Assembly (NCBI RefSeq): GCF_003458415.1
Contig: NZ_QRUF01000008.1
Span: 12,582-76,581 of the forward strand
Direction of reading: 5' to 3'
From: Collinsella sp. AF25-2LB
Lineage (GTDB): Bacteria > Actinomycetota > Coriobacteriia > Coriobacteriales > Coriobacteriaceae
Length of the DNA: 64,000 bases
Shown: positions 16,707 through 25,426 of the stretch, piece by piece
How the letters are laid out: every line of letters starts with the position of its first letter
Position numbering within the stretch: position 1 is the first letter of the stretch
Program-made: the position numbers and the translations under genes
The notes under the pieces: generated by a model
The model's input: only the letters and a program-made list of their open reading frames with translations
Told to the model about the DNA's origin: nothing
Database searches by the model: none

Positions 16707-19472
16707 ATGGACCAAGATCGCCAAAACAGCCTACGCCACGACGCGCAGAATACGGAGCGCGAGCAGGATTTTACGACCTACCGTACCGCTCAAAGCTCAA
16801 ACGATATGGTGCCGACGGTTTTTCGCCGCGGCATCTACCGCACAATCCGAGGCAGTCTTAAGCGCTTTTTGTCCATCGTGGTCATCACCGCGCTCGGCGT
16901 GAGCGTGATGTGCGGCCTTAAGGCGGGCTGCGAGGACCTGCGCGATTCGGTCGACGCCTATTTTGACCAGCAGAATGTCTATGACATTAACGTGCAGTCG
17001 ACCTATGGCCTTACGCGCGACGATCTCGCGGCCATCCAAGAGGTCGACGGCGTCGAGACGGCCGAGGGTATCTACACCGAGACCGCCTACACCGCCGTGG
17101 GCACAACGCGCGAGCGCGTGGTCGTGCAGAGTCTCTCCAAGGAGAACATCGATCAGCCGGTGCTGGTGAGCGGCGATTTGCCCGAGAGCGCCGATGAGGT
17201 TGCGGTGACTTCGAAGTTCCTGAAGGCTTCGGGCAAAAAGCTCGGCGATACGGTGAGTTTTGCCGCCAATGACGCAAGTTCATCGAACCAAAGCGCCAAG
17301 GATCAGTTTGCCGCGGGCGATTACACCATTACGGCCGAGGTCCTCGATCCCACTGATGTGAGCTCCGACTCGACAGTCAACGCCTTTCGCGCTGCTTCGG
17401 CGGCGGACTATAAGTTCTATGTGAGCGAGGACGCCGCGACATCTTCTTCCTACTCCGCGGTCCACGTGATCGTCGAGGGAGCCAAGAGTCTCAACTCCTA
17501 TTCGGATGCCTACGCGGCAAAGATCAATGAGGTCAAGGGCAATATCGAGAAAATCCGTGAGGAGCGTGAGAAGGCGCGTGCTCAGGAGCTGATGGTCGAC
17601 ACGCCGGCAAGCTTGGATACGGCCGAGCGCGAGGCGAATATGCTCTTTGGGATTGAACAGGGCAACATCAATCGCATGGCCGAGGGCAGCGAGGAGCGCG
17701 TCCAGGCTCAGGCCGAGTTGGACCAGCGCCGCGCCGCCGCTGACCAGCATTTTGCCGATGCCCGCGCCGAGCTTTCCGATCTGGGCGAATGCTCCTGGTA
17801 CATCCAGGACCGCGGTAACATCGCAAGCTACTCGAGCGTCGAGAGCGACAGTTCTTCGATCGAGGCCATCGCCACGGTGTTCCCATTTATCTTCTTTGTC
17901 GTCGCTGTGCTCATCAGCCTCACCACCGCCACGCGCATGGTTGAGGAGGAGCGTACACTTATTGGCCTGTACAAGGCGCTCGGCTATTCACGTGGGCGTA
18001 TCCTGTCCAAATACGTGGACTACTCGCTGTGGGCGTGTCTGATCGGCGGCGTGCTTGGCAACATCATCGGATTTGTGGGCCTGCCGCTGTTCCTGTTTAC
18101 GGTGTTCGACGACATGTACTCGCTGCCCCAGATGCTGCTTTCGTACGACATCGTGTCCTCGATCGTTTCGGTGGCGCTGTTTGCCGTGGGCGTGGTGGGA
18201 GCCACGATTATCGCCTGCCGCCACGAGATGGCCGAGACCCCTGCCTCGCTCATGCGCCCCAAGGCTCCGCGCGCCGGCTCGCGCATTCTGCTCGAGCGCA
18301 TTGGCTTTATCTGGCACCGCATGGGCTTTTTGAACAAGGTCGCTGCACGCAACCTGTTCCGCTACAAAAAGCGCGCCTTTATGACCATCTTCGGTATCGC
18401 TGGCTGCACGGCGCTCGTGATCTGCGGTATGGGCATCCGCGATACGTCGGTGGCGCTTTCGCCCAAGCAGTACGGGCATATCACGCGCTACGACCTGCTG
18501 GCGGTCGCCAATCCCGACGATTTTTCGCAGACGTGCGCGGCGCTCGACGAGCGAAGCGCAGCCAAGGATTCCGACGTGACCGTGACTTCGACGCTGCCGA
18601 TTATGACCGACAACGTCACCTTTACATTTGGCGGCAAGAGCGAGACCGTGCAACTGATCGTGGTGCCCGATGACCGCGCGAACGACCTGGACGACTACGT
18701 GTGTCTCGAGGACGAGTCCAAAGAACTGCTCGCCCTGCGTGGCGGAGATGTGTATTTGAGCAAGAGCTCTCAGCTGGTGCTGGGGATCAAGCCGGGCGAT
18801 ACGGCACACGTCCAGGATTCGTCGCTCAATGTTGCCAAGGTCAAGGTCAGCGACATTTCGCTCAACTATCTGGGCAACACGCTTTACATGACGCAGAGCA
18901 CCTATGAGCGCGCATTCGGTCGAAGCGCGCGCCTCAACGGCATCCTTGCGCTGCTTAAGGGTTCGTCGGCCGATCAGATTGCGTTTACCAACCGTCTTAA
19001 GAGCGATGGTTGGATTACGCTGTCGAGTACCGCCGAGCATTGGGAAAACTATGAGGCAAACTTTACGATTATCAATTCGGTCGTGGTGCTTGTGACCTTT
19101 ATGGCGGCGTGCCTGTCGTTTGTGGTGGTATTCACGTTGTCTAACACCAACATCTCGGAGCGCGAACGCGAGCTGGCGACTATCAAGGTGCTGGGCTTCC
19201 GTCGTGGTGAGGTACACCACTACGTTAACAAGGAGACGCTGATCCTCACGGCGATTGGCGCCGCGCTGGGCGTACCGCTGGGTGGTGCGCTGGCCGAGAG
19301 CTTTACGTACATCTTGCAGATGCCGTCATTGTACTTTGACGTCGAAGTCGAGCCGCTGAGCTACGTGCTTGCCGTGGTGCTTTCCTTCGGCTTTACGATC
19401 ATCGTCAACCTCGCTACCAATCGCACCCTCAATAAGATCGACATGGTCGGCGCCCTCAAGAGCGCCGAGTAG
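16707..19472 (+). CDS. Large FtsX-domain ABC permease
   Basis: A 921-aa membrane protein, partner of the preceding ATPase. It has an N-terminal transmembrane helix at about 55-75, a large extracytoplasmic region (about 75-390) with a charged helical stretch at about 275-350 likely to form a coiled coil, an FtsX domain with three helices (about 395-515), a second extracytoplasmic part, and a second FtsX domain (about 775-915) containing the motif NISERERELATIKVLGFRR. This is the layout of duplicated permeases used for antimicrobial peptide resistance or cell-envelope work in Gram-positives. The ATG at 16707 follows the ATPase stop; a GTG at 16695 would overlap it. Confidence 0.88.
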   Translation: MDQDRQNSLRHDAQNTEREQDFTTYRTAQSSNDMVPTVFRRGIYRTIRGSLKRFLSIVVITALGVSVMCGLKAGCEDLRDSVDAYFDQQNVYDINVQSTYGLTRDDLAAIQEVDGVETAEGIYTETAYTAVGTTRERVVVQSLSKENIDQPVLVSGDLPESADEVAVTSKFLKASGKKLGDTVSFAANDASSSNQSAKDQFAAGDYTITAEVLDPTDVSSDSTVNAFRAASAADYKFYVSEDAATSSSYSAVHVIVEGAKSLNSYSDAYAAKINEVKGNIEKIREEREKARAQELMVDTPASLDTAEREANMLFGIEQGNINRMAEGSEERVQAQAELDQRRAAADQHFADARAELSDLGECSWYIQDRGNIASYSSVESDSSSIEAIATVFPFIFFVVAVLISLTTATRMVEEERTLIGLYKALGYSRGRILSKYVDYSLWACLIGGVLGNIIGFVGLPLFLFTVFDDMYSLPQMLLSYDIVSSIVSVALFAVGVVGATIIACRHEMAETPASLMRPKAPRAGSRILLERIGFIWHRMGFLNKVAARNLFRYKKRAFMTIFGIAGCTALVICGMGIRDTSVALSPKQYGHITRYDLLAVANPDDFSQTCAALDERSAAKDSDVTVTSTLPIMTDNVTFTFGGKSETVQLIVVPDDRANDLDDYVCLEDESKELLALRGGDVYLSKSSQLVLGIKPGDTAHVQDSSLNVAKVKVSDISLNYLGNTLYMTQSTYERAFGRSARLNGILALLKGSSADQIAFTNRLKSDGWITLSSTAEHWENYEANFTIINSVVVLVTFMAACLSFVVVFTLSNTNISERERELATIKVLGFRRGEVHHYVNKETLILTAIGAALGVPLGGALAESFTYILQMPSLYFDVEVEPLSYVLAVVLSFGFTIIVNLATNRTLNKIDMVGALKSAE

Positions 19473-19512
19473 CCTGCCAAAAAGGGACAGGTTTATTTTG
19501 GCAGGTTTTATC
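19473..19512 (+). repeat. GGGACAGG-type 40-bp repeat
   Basis: It begins at the base after the permease stop codon. Arms CCTGCCAAAA and TTTTGGCAGG pair perfectly around AGGGACAGGTTTA and are followed by TTTTATC, so on this strand it could also act as a terminator. Confidence 0.9.
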
Positions 19513-19556
19513 GGGGCAAACGCCGGACAACCATTAGGTGGCCCGGCGTTTGCCCC
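19513..19556 (+). terminator. Hairpin downstream of the FtsX permease
   Basis: Perfect 14-bp arms (19513-19526 with 19543-19556) built from GGGGCAAACGCCGG. It follows directly on the 40-bp repeat and has no T tract on either strand. Confidence 0.55.
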
Positions 19557-19671
19557 GTCAAACGGGCTTTCCATTTGCCTTTCATTCTATTTGGTTTTCG
19601 CTCGCAGGCGTGGATGAGAGACTCTCTTTGGCCTTCGAGATTGGGCTTGTATGGGTCGTATGCCACAAAAT

Positions 19672-19811
19672 GGGCCTATCTACTACGTTTGCTACCACAC
19701 CCTCGACCGTGACAAAGATTATGAAATTAAAACCGCAGGTAGATGGCTTGCCAGTTTTCGGAAAAGGCGGGTATGGTCGGCCCTCTCGAGTTAAACGTAG
19801 TAAATAGGCCC
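19672..19811. repeat. Inverted repeat with 19-bp arms
   Basis: GGGCCTATCTACTACGTTT at 19672-19690 matches the inverse of 19793-19811 at 18 of 19 bases. The 102 bases between are only weakly paired. It lies in a 514-base gene-free stretch (19473-19986) that contains four repeats and no credible coding frame. Confidence 0.75.
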
Positions 19812-19872
19812 TTTTCTTGGCGCGCGGTCAGCTCAATGCTAATCTCCGTGCCGGAACTGACCCAGTTGTTTG

Positions 19873-19943
19873 TAAGTTGCGGTGATATACGGACTGTTTG
19901 GCGCTTTGGAGCTTCAAAACAGTCCCTATCTCACCGCAACTTA
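19873..19943. repeat. AGTTGCGGTGA hairpin, copy 1
   Basis: A 71-bp inverted repeat with arms of about 27 bp that begin TAAGTTGCGGTGA and end TCACCGCAACTTA. The same outer arms occur at 21111-21177 and 28480-28546, while the loops differ. Confidence 0.85.
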
Positions 19944-19986
19944 GGAGAAGGGCGGGGGCGGTTGGGTGCTGGTGGGTCGGAGCGTG

Positions 19987-20925
19987 TTAGGCCTGTTTGC
20001 GGTGCTTCCATTGTTTGCGGCACCAGCGCATGAGCGCCTTTATGACGGGAATCGTGATGAGGATGATCCATGCAGGATGGGGCTGTCCCAAACAGAGCCA
20101 CATGTAGAGGAACCAAGCGATGGCGGCTGCCGGGTAGATGGCCTCGATCAGCTTAGACAGGTGGCGCCGATCGATGAAGTCACCAATCGCGTAGTAGACG
20201 GGAACCAGAAAGACGAGGAAAAGCCCCATGCCCCATGTGCCGTAGACAATGCCGAGCACCAGATAGGCGAGAGTGACAAGTGCGGGGAAGGGGAATTTGT
20301 TCCATGCACGTCCGACCTTGGTGTGGAAATGCTTGCCATGATGGTCGAGCTTGTCGTGTGCTTCCTTCCAGCTGGAAAACGTCTCGCCGTCGATGGTGAC
20401 GGTGCCGTCGTCATTGGTGCGTACGCTATGTCCATCGTCCTCAAGCGTATCGATATGCACGCCGTCCGGCCCCACATGCACCTCTTCGCCCTTGCGCTCG
20501 TTGGTCACATGGATGCCGCTCCAACCAACATGGACTTCCTCGCCTTTATTGGGATCAATGACGTGGATACCGCGCGCGAGGGAAATATCGACAAGTGGCT
20601 TATCGCTGCAATCAGCGTGCTCAGTAGAAGCCTCAGCCTCTTCAGCCTTATCTGAAGCTTTGGTGCCGGCGTTGCTGTTCTGCGCCTCATCATCAGCCTG
20701 TGAGTCATCAGCGCTAGCCACCGCCTCCCCATACAGCAGCTCATCCAGCGACACGCCATACAGCGCGGCGAGCGCAATAAGGTTATCGGTATCGGGCGAG
20801 GATTCGCTGCGCTCCCATTTACTGACAGCCTGACGACTCACACCCAGCTGGGCGGCAAGCGCCTCCTGAGAAAGCCCGGCAGCCTTGCGGCGATCAACGA
20901 GCCGCTGCGCCATCGCAAGATCCAT
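19987..20925 (-). CDS. XRE-family regulator with a C-terminal membrane domain
   Basis: A 312-aa protein. Residues 5-60 are a Cro/C1 helix-turn-helix (SQEALAAQLGVSRQAVSKWE is the recognition part). Then comes an acidic linker, two short repeats ending in GEEVHVG (about 135-170), and three or four hydrophobic segments (about 225-300) with a basic tail. Membrane-tethered XRE regulators of this kind are common in gut Firmicutes and Coriobacteriia and often control a neighbouring transporter or envelope gene, here perhaps the ABC pair. ATG 20923-20925 has GAAAGGAACCACC before it. Its target is not known. Confidence 0.85.
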   Translation of the reverse strand: MDLAMAQRLVDRRKAAGLSQEALAAQLGVSRQAVSKWERSESSPDTDNLIALAALYGVSLDELLYGEAVASADDSQADDEAQNSNAGTKASDKAEEAEASTEHADCSDKPLVDISLARGIHVIDPNKGEEVHVGWSGIHVTNERKGEEVHVGPDGVHIDTLEDDGHSVRTNDDGTVTIDGETFSSWKEAHDKLDHHGKHFHTKVGRAWNKFPFPALVTLAYLVLGIVYGTWGMGLFLVFLVPVYYAIGDFIDRRHLSKLIEAIYPAAAIAWFLYMWLCLGQPHPAWIILITIPVIKALMRWCRKQWKHRKQA

Positions 20926-21110
20926 GGTGGTTCCTTTCGTTTGATGGTCGAATCGAATGAGCCGAGTATGCCGAGAACAACCGGTAGCGACCACCATTTC
21001 TAGTTAGAATCTGCCCCAACCCTACCGCAACTACCGGTAGCAATCCCTAACGACCAGCCATTTCAGGACAAATGTCAGTGCAAGTAGCAGCCAAGAGCCC
21101 CCACTCAGTA

Positions 21111-21177
21111 AGTTGCGGTGGAATAGTTTTTGGATTCAGCCATTTGTGGACTAAGCAGGAACTATTTCACCGCAACT
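21111..21177. repeat. AGTTGCGGTGA hairpin, copy 2
   Basis: Left arm AGTTGCGGTGGAATAGTT and right arm AACTATTTCACCGCAACT enclose an unrelated loop. It is 185 bases upstream of the XRE gene. Confidence 0.85.
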
Positions 21178-21241
21178 CAATTCCAGCCCAGGCACCCGCA
21201 GCAAGAAGACGAATAGCCCCGGCGAGTATGTAAACGCAGGA

Positions 21242-21332
21242 CCCTCCGACCCCGCCCGACGATTTCGATTGGCGACCTTTGACGGAGTCAAGGGAGGAGC
21301 CAAATCGAAATACGTCGGGCGGGGTCGGAGGG
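21242..21332. repeat. 91-bp near-perfect hairpin beside pfkA
   Basis: Outer arms 21242-21261 and 21313-21332 are a perfect 20 bp; next come ATTTCGATT and its inverse, then CCTTTGAC-GGA-GTCAAGG at the apex. A direct repeat ATTCCAGCC flanks the structure at 21180 and 21346. It ends 26 bases from the pfkA stop and probably serves as its 3' structure. Confidence 0.85.
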
Positions 21333-21358
21333 CCCGATGGGGTGGATTCCAGCCGAGG

Positions 21359-22438
21359 CTATTCGTCGCCGAAGCTGATGCCCAACGCCTTGGCCTCGCG
21401 TACCAGATCGCTCTGGGGGTCGACAAACTTGAGCTTGCCGGCGACCTCCTCGAGCGGCATGTGGCACATCTTGCCGTCACGCAGGGCAATCATGTAGCCA
21501 AACTCGCCGCGTAGGCAGCCAAGCGCTGCCTCGACGCCGCACTGGGTCGCAAAGATGCGGTCCTGGGCGTCGGGCTGGCCGCCGCGCTGCGTGTGACCGG
21601 GGATGGCGACGCGGGTCTCGCGACCGGTCTTGGCCTCGATCTCCTTGGCGATGTCGTACACGATTGACGGGCTCGTGCGCTCGGCGAGCTTCTTCTTGTA
21701 CTCCTTCTTGGACAGTGCCGCGTCCTCCTTGGAGATGGCGCCCTCGGCGACGGCTACGATGGTAAAGCGGCTGCCGGTCTCCATGCGATGCTCGATGGTC
21801 TTGATGACGTTATCCATGTCGTAGGGGATCTCGGGAATCAGGATGACGTCCGCGCCGCCCGCGACGCCGGCATACAGCGGAATCCAACCGACCTTGTGGC
21901 CCATGATCTCGATGACAAACACGCGGCCGTGACTCGAGGCAGTGGTGTGGATGTCGTCGATGCACTTGGTGGCGACGTCGATGGCGCTCGTAAAGCCAAA
22001 CGTCAGCTCGGTGCCCCAGGTGTCGTTATCGATGGTCTTGGGCAGGGCGATAACGTTGAGGCCCTCTTCGCGCAGGCGGTTGGCGGTCTTGGTGGAGCCG
22101 TTACCGCCCAGCATAAACAGGCAGTCGAGCTGCAGCTTATGATAGGTGTGGACCATTGCGGGCACCTTCTCGACGCCGTCGGCCTCGGGAATGTCCAGGC
22201 GCTTGAACGGCGTGCGGCTCGTGCCCAGGATGGTGCCGCCGCGGGTGAGGATGCCGCTAAAATCGGCGGGCGTCATGACGCGGAACCTGCTGTAGATAAG
22301 GCCCTGGTAGCCGTCCTCAAAACCATAGATCTCAATAGGCTCTTCGCTATTGGTCATAAGCGTTTTGACAATGCCGCGCATGGTGGCGTTGAGCGCTTGA
22401 CAGTCGCCGCCACTGGTAAGAAGACCGATCCTAAGCAT
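21359..22438 (-). CDS. pfkA: 6-phosphofructokinase, mixed-motif (group III-like)
   Basis: A 359-aa glycolytic kinase converting fructose-6-phosphate to fructose-1,6-bisphosphate. The donor determinants conflict: GGNGS at 111-115 has the small glycine seen in ATP-dependent enzymes (E. coli G104) but replaces the Mg-binding aspartate by N, while PKTIDND at 133-139 has the lysine seen in pyrophosphate-dependent enzymes (ATP forms have PGTIDND). The N-terminal loop is GGDCQALN instead of GGDAPGMN. The donor may therefore be ATP, PPi or both. The catalytic TIDND and the effector-side segment MGHKVGWIPLYAGVAGGAD are intact. Confidence 0.9.
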   Translation of the reverse strand: MLRIGLLTSGGDCQALNATMRGIVKTLMTNSEEPIEIYGFEDGYQGLIYSRFRVMTPADFSGILTRGGTILGTSRTPFKRLDIPEADGVEKVPAMVHTYHKLQLDCLFMLGGNGSTKTANRLREEGLNVIALPKTIDNDTWGTELTFGFTSAIDVATKCIDDIHTTASSHGRVFVIEIMGHKVGWIPLYAGVAGGADVILIPEIPYDMDNVIKTIEHRMETGSRFTIVAVAEGAISKEDAALSKKEYKKKLAERTSPSIVYDIAKEIEAKTGRETRVAIPGHTQRGGQPDAQDRIFATQCGVEAALGCLRGEFGYMIALRDGKMCHMPLEEVAGKLKFVDPQSDLVREAKALGISFGDE

Positions 22439-22457
22439 GATGAATCCTTCCGGGCAA

Positions 22458-22509
22458 GTTATAACATGCGCATAAGTTTACCCCCGCACACTGTTGATAC
22501 GGGGGTAAA
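22458..22509 (-). promoter_or_regulatory. pfkA promoter with a large palindrome
   Basis: On the minus strand an extended -10 box TG-T-TATAAC occupies 22458-22466. Upstream of it, TTTACCCCCG and CGGGGGTAAA form perfect 10-bp arms (22477-22486, 22500-22509) with a 13-base centre, placed across the -35 and further upstream. This looks like an operator. Confidence 0.5.
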
Positions 22510-22578
22510 ACGTGTTAGCTCAAGCGTATAGAAATGTAAACAACGCCAGGCGAGCGTAAAGTCGACGGGCCTGGCTCC

Positions 22579-23664
22579 TTACAGTGCGAATGCGTCGATG
22601 TCGCCCCAGTGGCGGCGCAGCGTGATGGCGGCAGCAGGCTCGGTGTTGTCAAAGACGACCGACCACTGCGTGTTGCTGGTGATGTCTTCCGGATTGGGCT
22701 CTTGCGCTGCAGCGCGTAGGGCCTTCCAAGCGACTGCCTCGTCTTGGGCGCCGGTATGGGCGTCGAGGACATCGGCGATTGCGGCGGCGCGCTCTTTACC
22801 ATGGCCTAGCTCGCCATTCTTTTGGTTAGGCAGCACTTCGTCGCCATAGCAGGCGTAGAAGTTCGTAACCTGGGTTACAGGAGTCGCTTTGAAAGCGCGG
22901 TCCGGATCGCGCGGATCCCACTCTACTACGCGCGCGTCACCGGCGGCGTCGTTTATAAAGAAGTGGTAATCGCGTCCTGCCATGGCGTGCATGTCGTAGG
23001 CGGAAAGCAGGTCGACAGCTTCTTGCGTGGTGGCGGCACGGTCGAGCACCAGACGGATGGCGAGCGAGGTATTGATGACGGGGCGCTGCGTGTCCTGGTC
23101 ACAGGGTTTGGAATCCAGGGTGAGCACGGCAATGGACACGCCACATTCGTTGACGCCGTCGAGCTGGGCAAACGGGCCCATGAGTGCGGCGGCGCGTCCG
23201 GCGACGGAGTCAAGCGGAGTGTTATCGCCCAGGTTGTTAAGGGCGGCAAACCCGATGGAGGCATAGCCGCCGCGTGGGTGATTGCGCACCAGCAGCGCCG
23301 AGGTGTCGTCCTTAAAGTCGTAATTGCGACCGGTACGCACGCGGCCTTCGGCATCTACGGCGACAAAAGCGCTGCAGGCAAACTGGGGCGCCTGGACATG
23401 TGCCGGCACACCGGGCAGCACCTGCGCCACCACGGCATCGATGTAGGCCTGGTCGTCGCGTACGCCGGCGGCGATGATGCGATCAAGATCGTAGTCGTAG
23501 GCGATGTCGATTGCGTACAGGTCATAGCCATCCGCGTAGCCGGTCAAGCGTTTGAGCGACGCGGCGGACTTGATTTGCTTGTGATAAACGATACCGGTGG
23601 CAGCGGCAAGGCCGACGGCGACACCCGCGACACCGCAGGCGATGGCAATGTTACGTGGCTTCAT
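22579..23664 (-). CDS. Membrane-anchored linear amide C-N hydrolase (choloylglycine hydrolase superfamily)
   Basis: A 361-aa Ntn-type hydrolase with one N-terminal transmembrane helix (about 6-27), so it is expected to face outward on the membrane. The putative nucleophile is C97 in QFACSAFV, which would become N-terminal after self-processing, and RTGRNYDF follows as in acyltransferase/C45-like and bile-salt-hydrolase-like enzymes. Conserved N and R positions are seen in LDGVNECGVSIAVLTLD and near the end. Substrate could be bile salts, N-acyl amino acids or penicillin-like amides; the long propeptide before C97 speaks against a classical BSH, which starts at its Cys. Confidence 0.75.
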   Translation of the reverse strand: MKPRNIAIACGVAGVAVGLAAATGIVYHKQIKSAASLKRLTGYADGYDLYAIDIAYDYDLDRIIAAGVRDDQAYIDAVVAQVLPGVPAHVQAPQFACSAFVAVDAEGRVRTGRNYDFKDDTSALLVRNHPRGGYASIGFAALNNLGDNTPLDSVAGRAAALMGPFAQLDGVNECGVSIAVLTLDSKPCDQDTQRPVINTSLAIRLVLDRAATTQEAVDLLSAYDMHAMAGRDYHFFINDAAGDARVVEWDPRDPDRAFKATPVTQVTNFYACYGDEVLPNQKNGELGHGKERAAAIADVLDAHTGAQDEAVAWKALRAAAQEPNPEDITSNTQWSVVFDNTEPAAAITLRRHWGDIDAFAL

Positions 23665-23825
23665 GACGGCTCCTCTCGTCCTGTTAGCGCAATTGTCGCA
23701 AAAGGAGCGCGGACATGATGGCTCAACTTGGTGAGCGGCGCGGAATTAAGCACGGAATGAAGAGTGCGGCGCTGGCGTGGCGGGGTATGCTGGAGGGGAC
23801 CATCAACCCAGCGAAAGGGGAGAGC

Positions 23826-25211
23826 ATGACGGATCAGGAAACGATCGAGCGCGTGCACGTGACGGCCGACGATATCGAGGCCTCCAACGACCTTATCGAC
23901 TTTATCGAGGCATGCCCCAGCATGTTCCATACGGCAGCGACCATTATGGCCGAACTCGACGAGGCGGGCTTTACCTACCTGCCCGAGAACGCAGCGTGGG
24001 ACATCGAGCCGGGCGGGCGTTATTACACGCAGCGCAACACCTCGAGCGTCGTTGCCTTTAAGGTGGGCGAAGACCTGGCCGCTACGTGGGGCGAGGACGG
24101 CGTTGCCGGCGACTATCATTTTCAACTCACGGCGTCACACAGCGATTCGCCGACGTTTAAGGTTAAGGCCGTGCCCGAGCTCGACGGCGCGGGCGAGACG
24201 CTGCGCCTGAACACCGAGGCCTACGGCGGCATGATCGACTACACCTGGTTCGATCGCCCGCTGGCACTTGCGGGCCGCGTGCTGGTGCGCGAGGGCGACC
24301 GTATCGAGAGCCGCTTGCTCGCTACCGAGCGCGAAGTTGCCATTATCCCGAGCCTTGCCATCCATATGAATCGTGGCGTTAACGAGGGCTTTGCGCCCAA
24401 CCGAGCTGTCGACCTGTGCCCGCTCATCAGCGCCGGCGACCTTAAGCAGGGAGATTTTGACGCCCTGATCGCCGACGAACTGGACGTTGAGCCCGAGCAA
24501 ATTTTGGGTCGCGACCTGTTCCTGGTCAATCGTCAGGATGCACGCATTTGGGGCTGGGCCGACGAGTTTATCTCGACGCCCAAGCTCGACGACCTGGCCT
24601 GCGCCTACACCTCGCTGCAGGCATTTTTGGGTGCCGAGAATGCGCACGACGTTTCGGTCTTTTGCTGCTTTGATAACGAGGAGGTTGGCTCCGAGACCAA
24701 GCAGGGCGCCATGTCGACGTTCTTGGCCGACGCGCTGCGCCGCATCAACGGGTCGCTGGGCTTCGATGACGAGTCGTACCACCGCGCACTTGCCGCTTCG
24801 ATGCTCGTGAGCTGCGACAACGCGCATGCCGTGCACCCCAACCACGCCGAGAAGTGCGACGCCCGCAACCAGGTTGTGCTTAACGGCGGCATCGTCATCA
24901 AGGAGGCCGCCAACCAGCACTACTGCACCGACGCCTTTAGCCGCGCGGTGTTCCAGGCCATTTGCGATGACGCCGACGTGCCCACGCAGGCCTTTGCCAA
25001 CAAGAGCGATATGGCCGGCGGTTCTACCCTGGGCAATCTGTCCAATATGCAGGCGAGCATGCATGCCGTGGACGTGGGCCTGCCGCAGCTTGCCATGCAC
25101 TCGAGCTACGAGACCGGCGGCGTGCGCGACGTAATGTACGCCATCCGCGCCCTCACCGCCTTCTACGAGCGTGACCTGACCATCAACGGCGCCGAAAGAG
25201 TGGAGCTCTAA
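23826..25211 (+). CDS. M18 family aminopeptidase
   Basis: A 461-aa cytoplasmic zinc aminopeptidase (aspartyl aminopeptidase-like). The two-metal site is visible in order: H in TASHSDSPTF, D in KLDDLACAYTS, the pair E-E in FDNEEVGSETKQGA and the last H in AMHSSYETGG. The length equals the usual M18 size. ATG 23826 is chosen for the GAAAGGGGAGAGC before it; an open extension upstream is not supported. It is divergent from the C-N hydrolase gene and is followed two bases later by the GGGACAGG repeat. Confidence 0.92.
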   Translation: MTDQETIERVHVTADDIEASNDLIDFIEACPSMFHTAATIMAELDEAGFTYLPENAAWDIEPGGRYYTQRNTSSVVAFKVGEDLAATWGEDGVAGDYHFQLTASHSDSPTFKVKAVPELDGAGETLRLNTEAYGGMIDYTWFDRPLALAGRVLVREGDRIESRLLATEREVAIIPSLAIHMNRGVNEGFAPNRAVDLCPLISAGDLKQGDFDALIADELDVEPEQILGRDLFLVNRQDARIWGWADEFISTPKLDDLACAYTSLQAFLGAENAHDVSVFCCFDNEEVGSETKQGAMSTFLADALRRINGSLGFDDESYHRALAASMLVSCDNAHAVHPNHAEKCDARNQVVLNGGIVIKEAANQHYCTDAFSRAVFQAICDDADVPTQAFANKSDMAGGSTLGNLSNMQASMHAVDVGLPQLAMHSSYETGGVRDVMYAIRALTAFYERDLTINGAERVEL

Positions 25212-25213
25212 AA

Positions 25214-25253
25214 CCTGCCAAAAAGGGACAGGTTTATTTTGGCAGGTTTTATC
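25214..25253 (+). repeat. GGGACAGG-type 40-bp repeat
   Basis: Identical in its 40-bp core to the copy at 19473, again just after a stop codon and followed by TTTTATC. Confidence 0.9.
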
Positions 25254-25298
25254 TGGGCGAATGCAAAGGGTGAAACCGAACTAGATCTGCGATACGTG

Positions 25299-25332
25299 GC
25301 CGCCGAGGTGCAGTGCGCCTCGGCGGCTTTTT
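25299..25332 (+). terminator. Intrinsic terminator after the M18 gene
   Basis: GCCGCCGAGG (25299-25308) pairs perfectly with CCTCGGCGGC (25318-25327), followed by TTTTT. It isolates the downstream toxin-antitoxin operon. Confidence 0.85.
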
Positions 25333-25350
25333 GTGTACAGAGTACGGCTA

Positions 25351-25402
25351 ATGCTTATAAATGCTATACATGCTTTACGTATCTACCATAGAGCTTTATG
25401 AT
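25351..25402 (+). promoter_or_regulatory. Promoter and repeated operator of the toxin-antitoxin operon
   Basis: Three ATGCT-starting direct repeats (ATGCTTATA, ATGCTATAC, ATGCTTTAC at 25351, 25361 and 25370) are spaced by about one helical turn. The last overlaps a -35 box TTTACG (25374-25379), which is followed at 17 bp by TATGAT (25397-25402). This fits autorepression by a ribbon-helix-helix antitoxin. Confidence 0.6.
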
Positions 25403-25426
25403 ATTTTGAAGTATTAAGGAGGGGTC

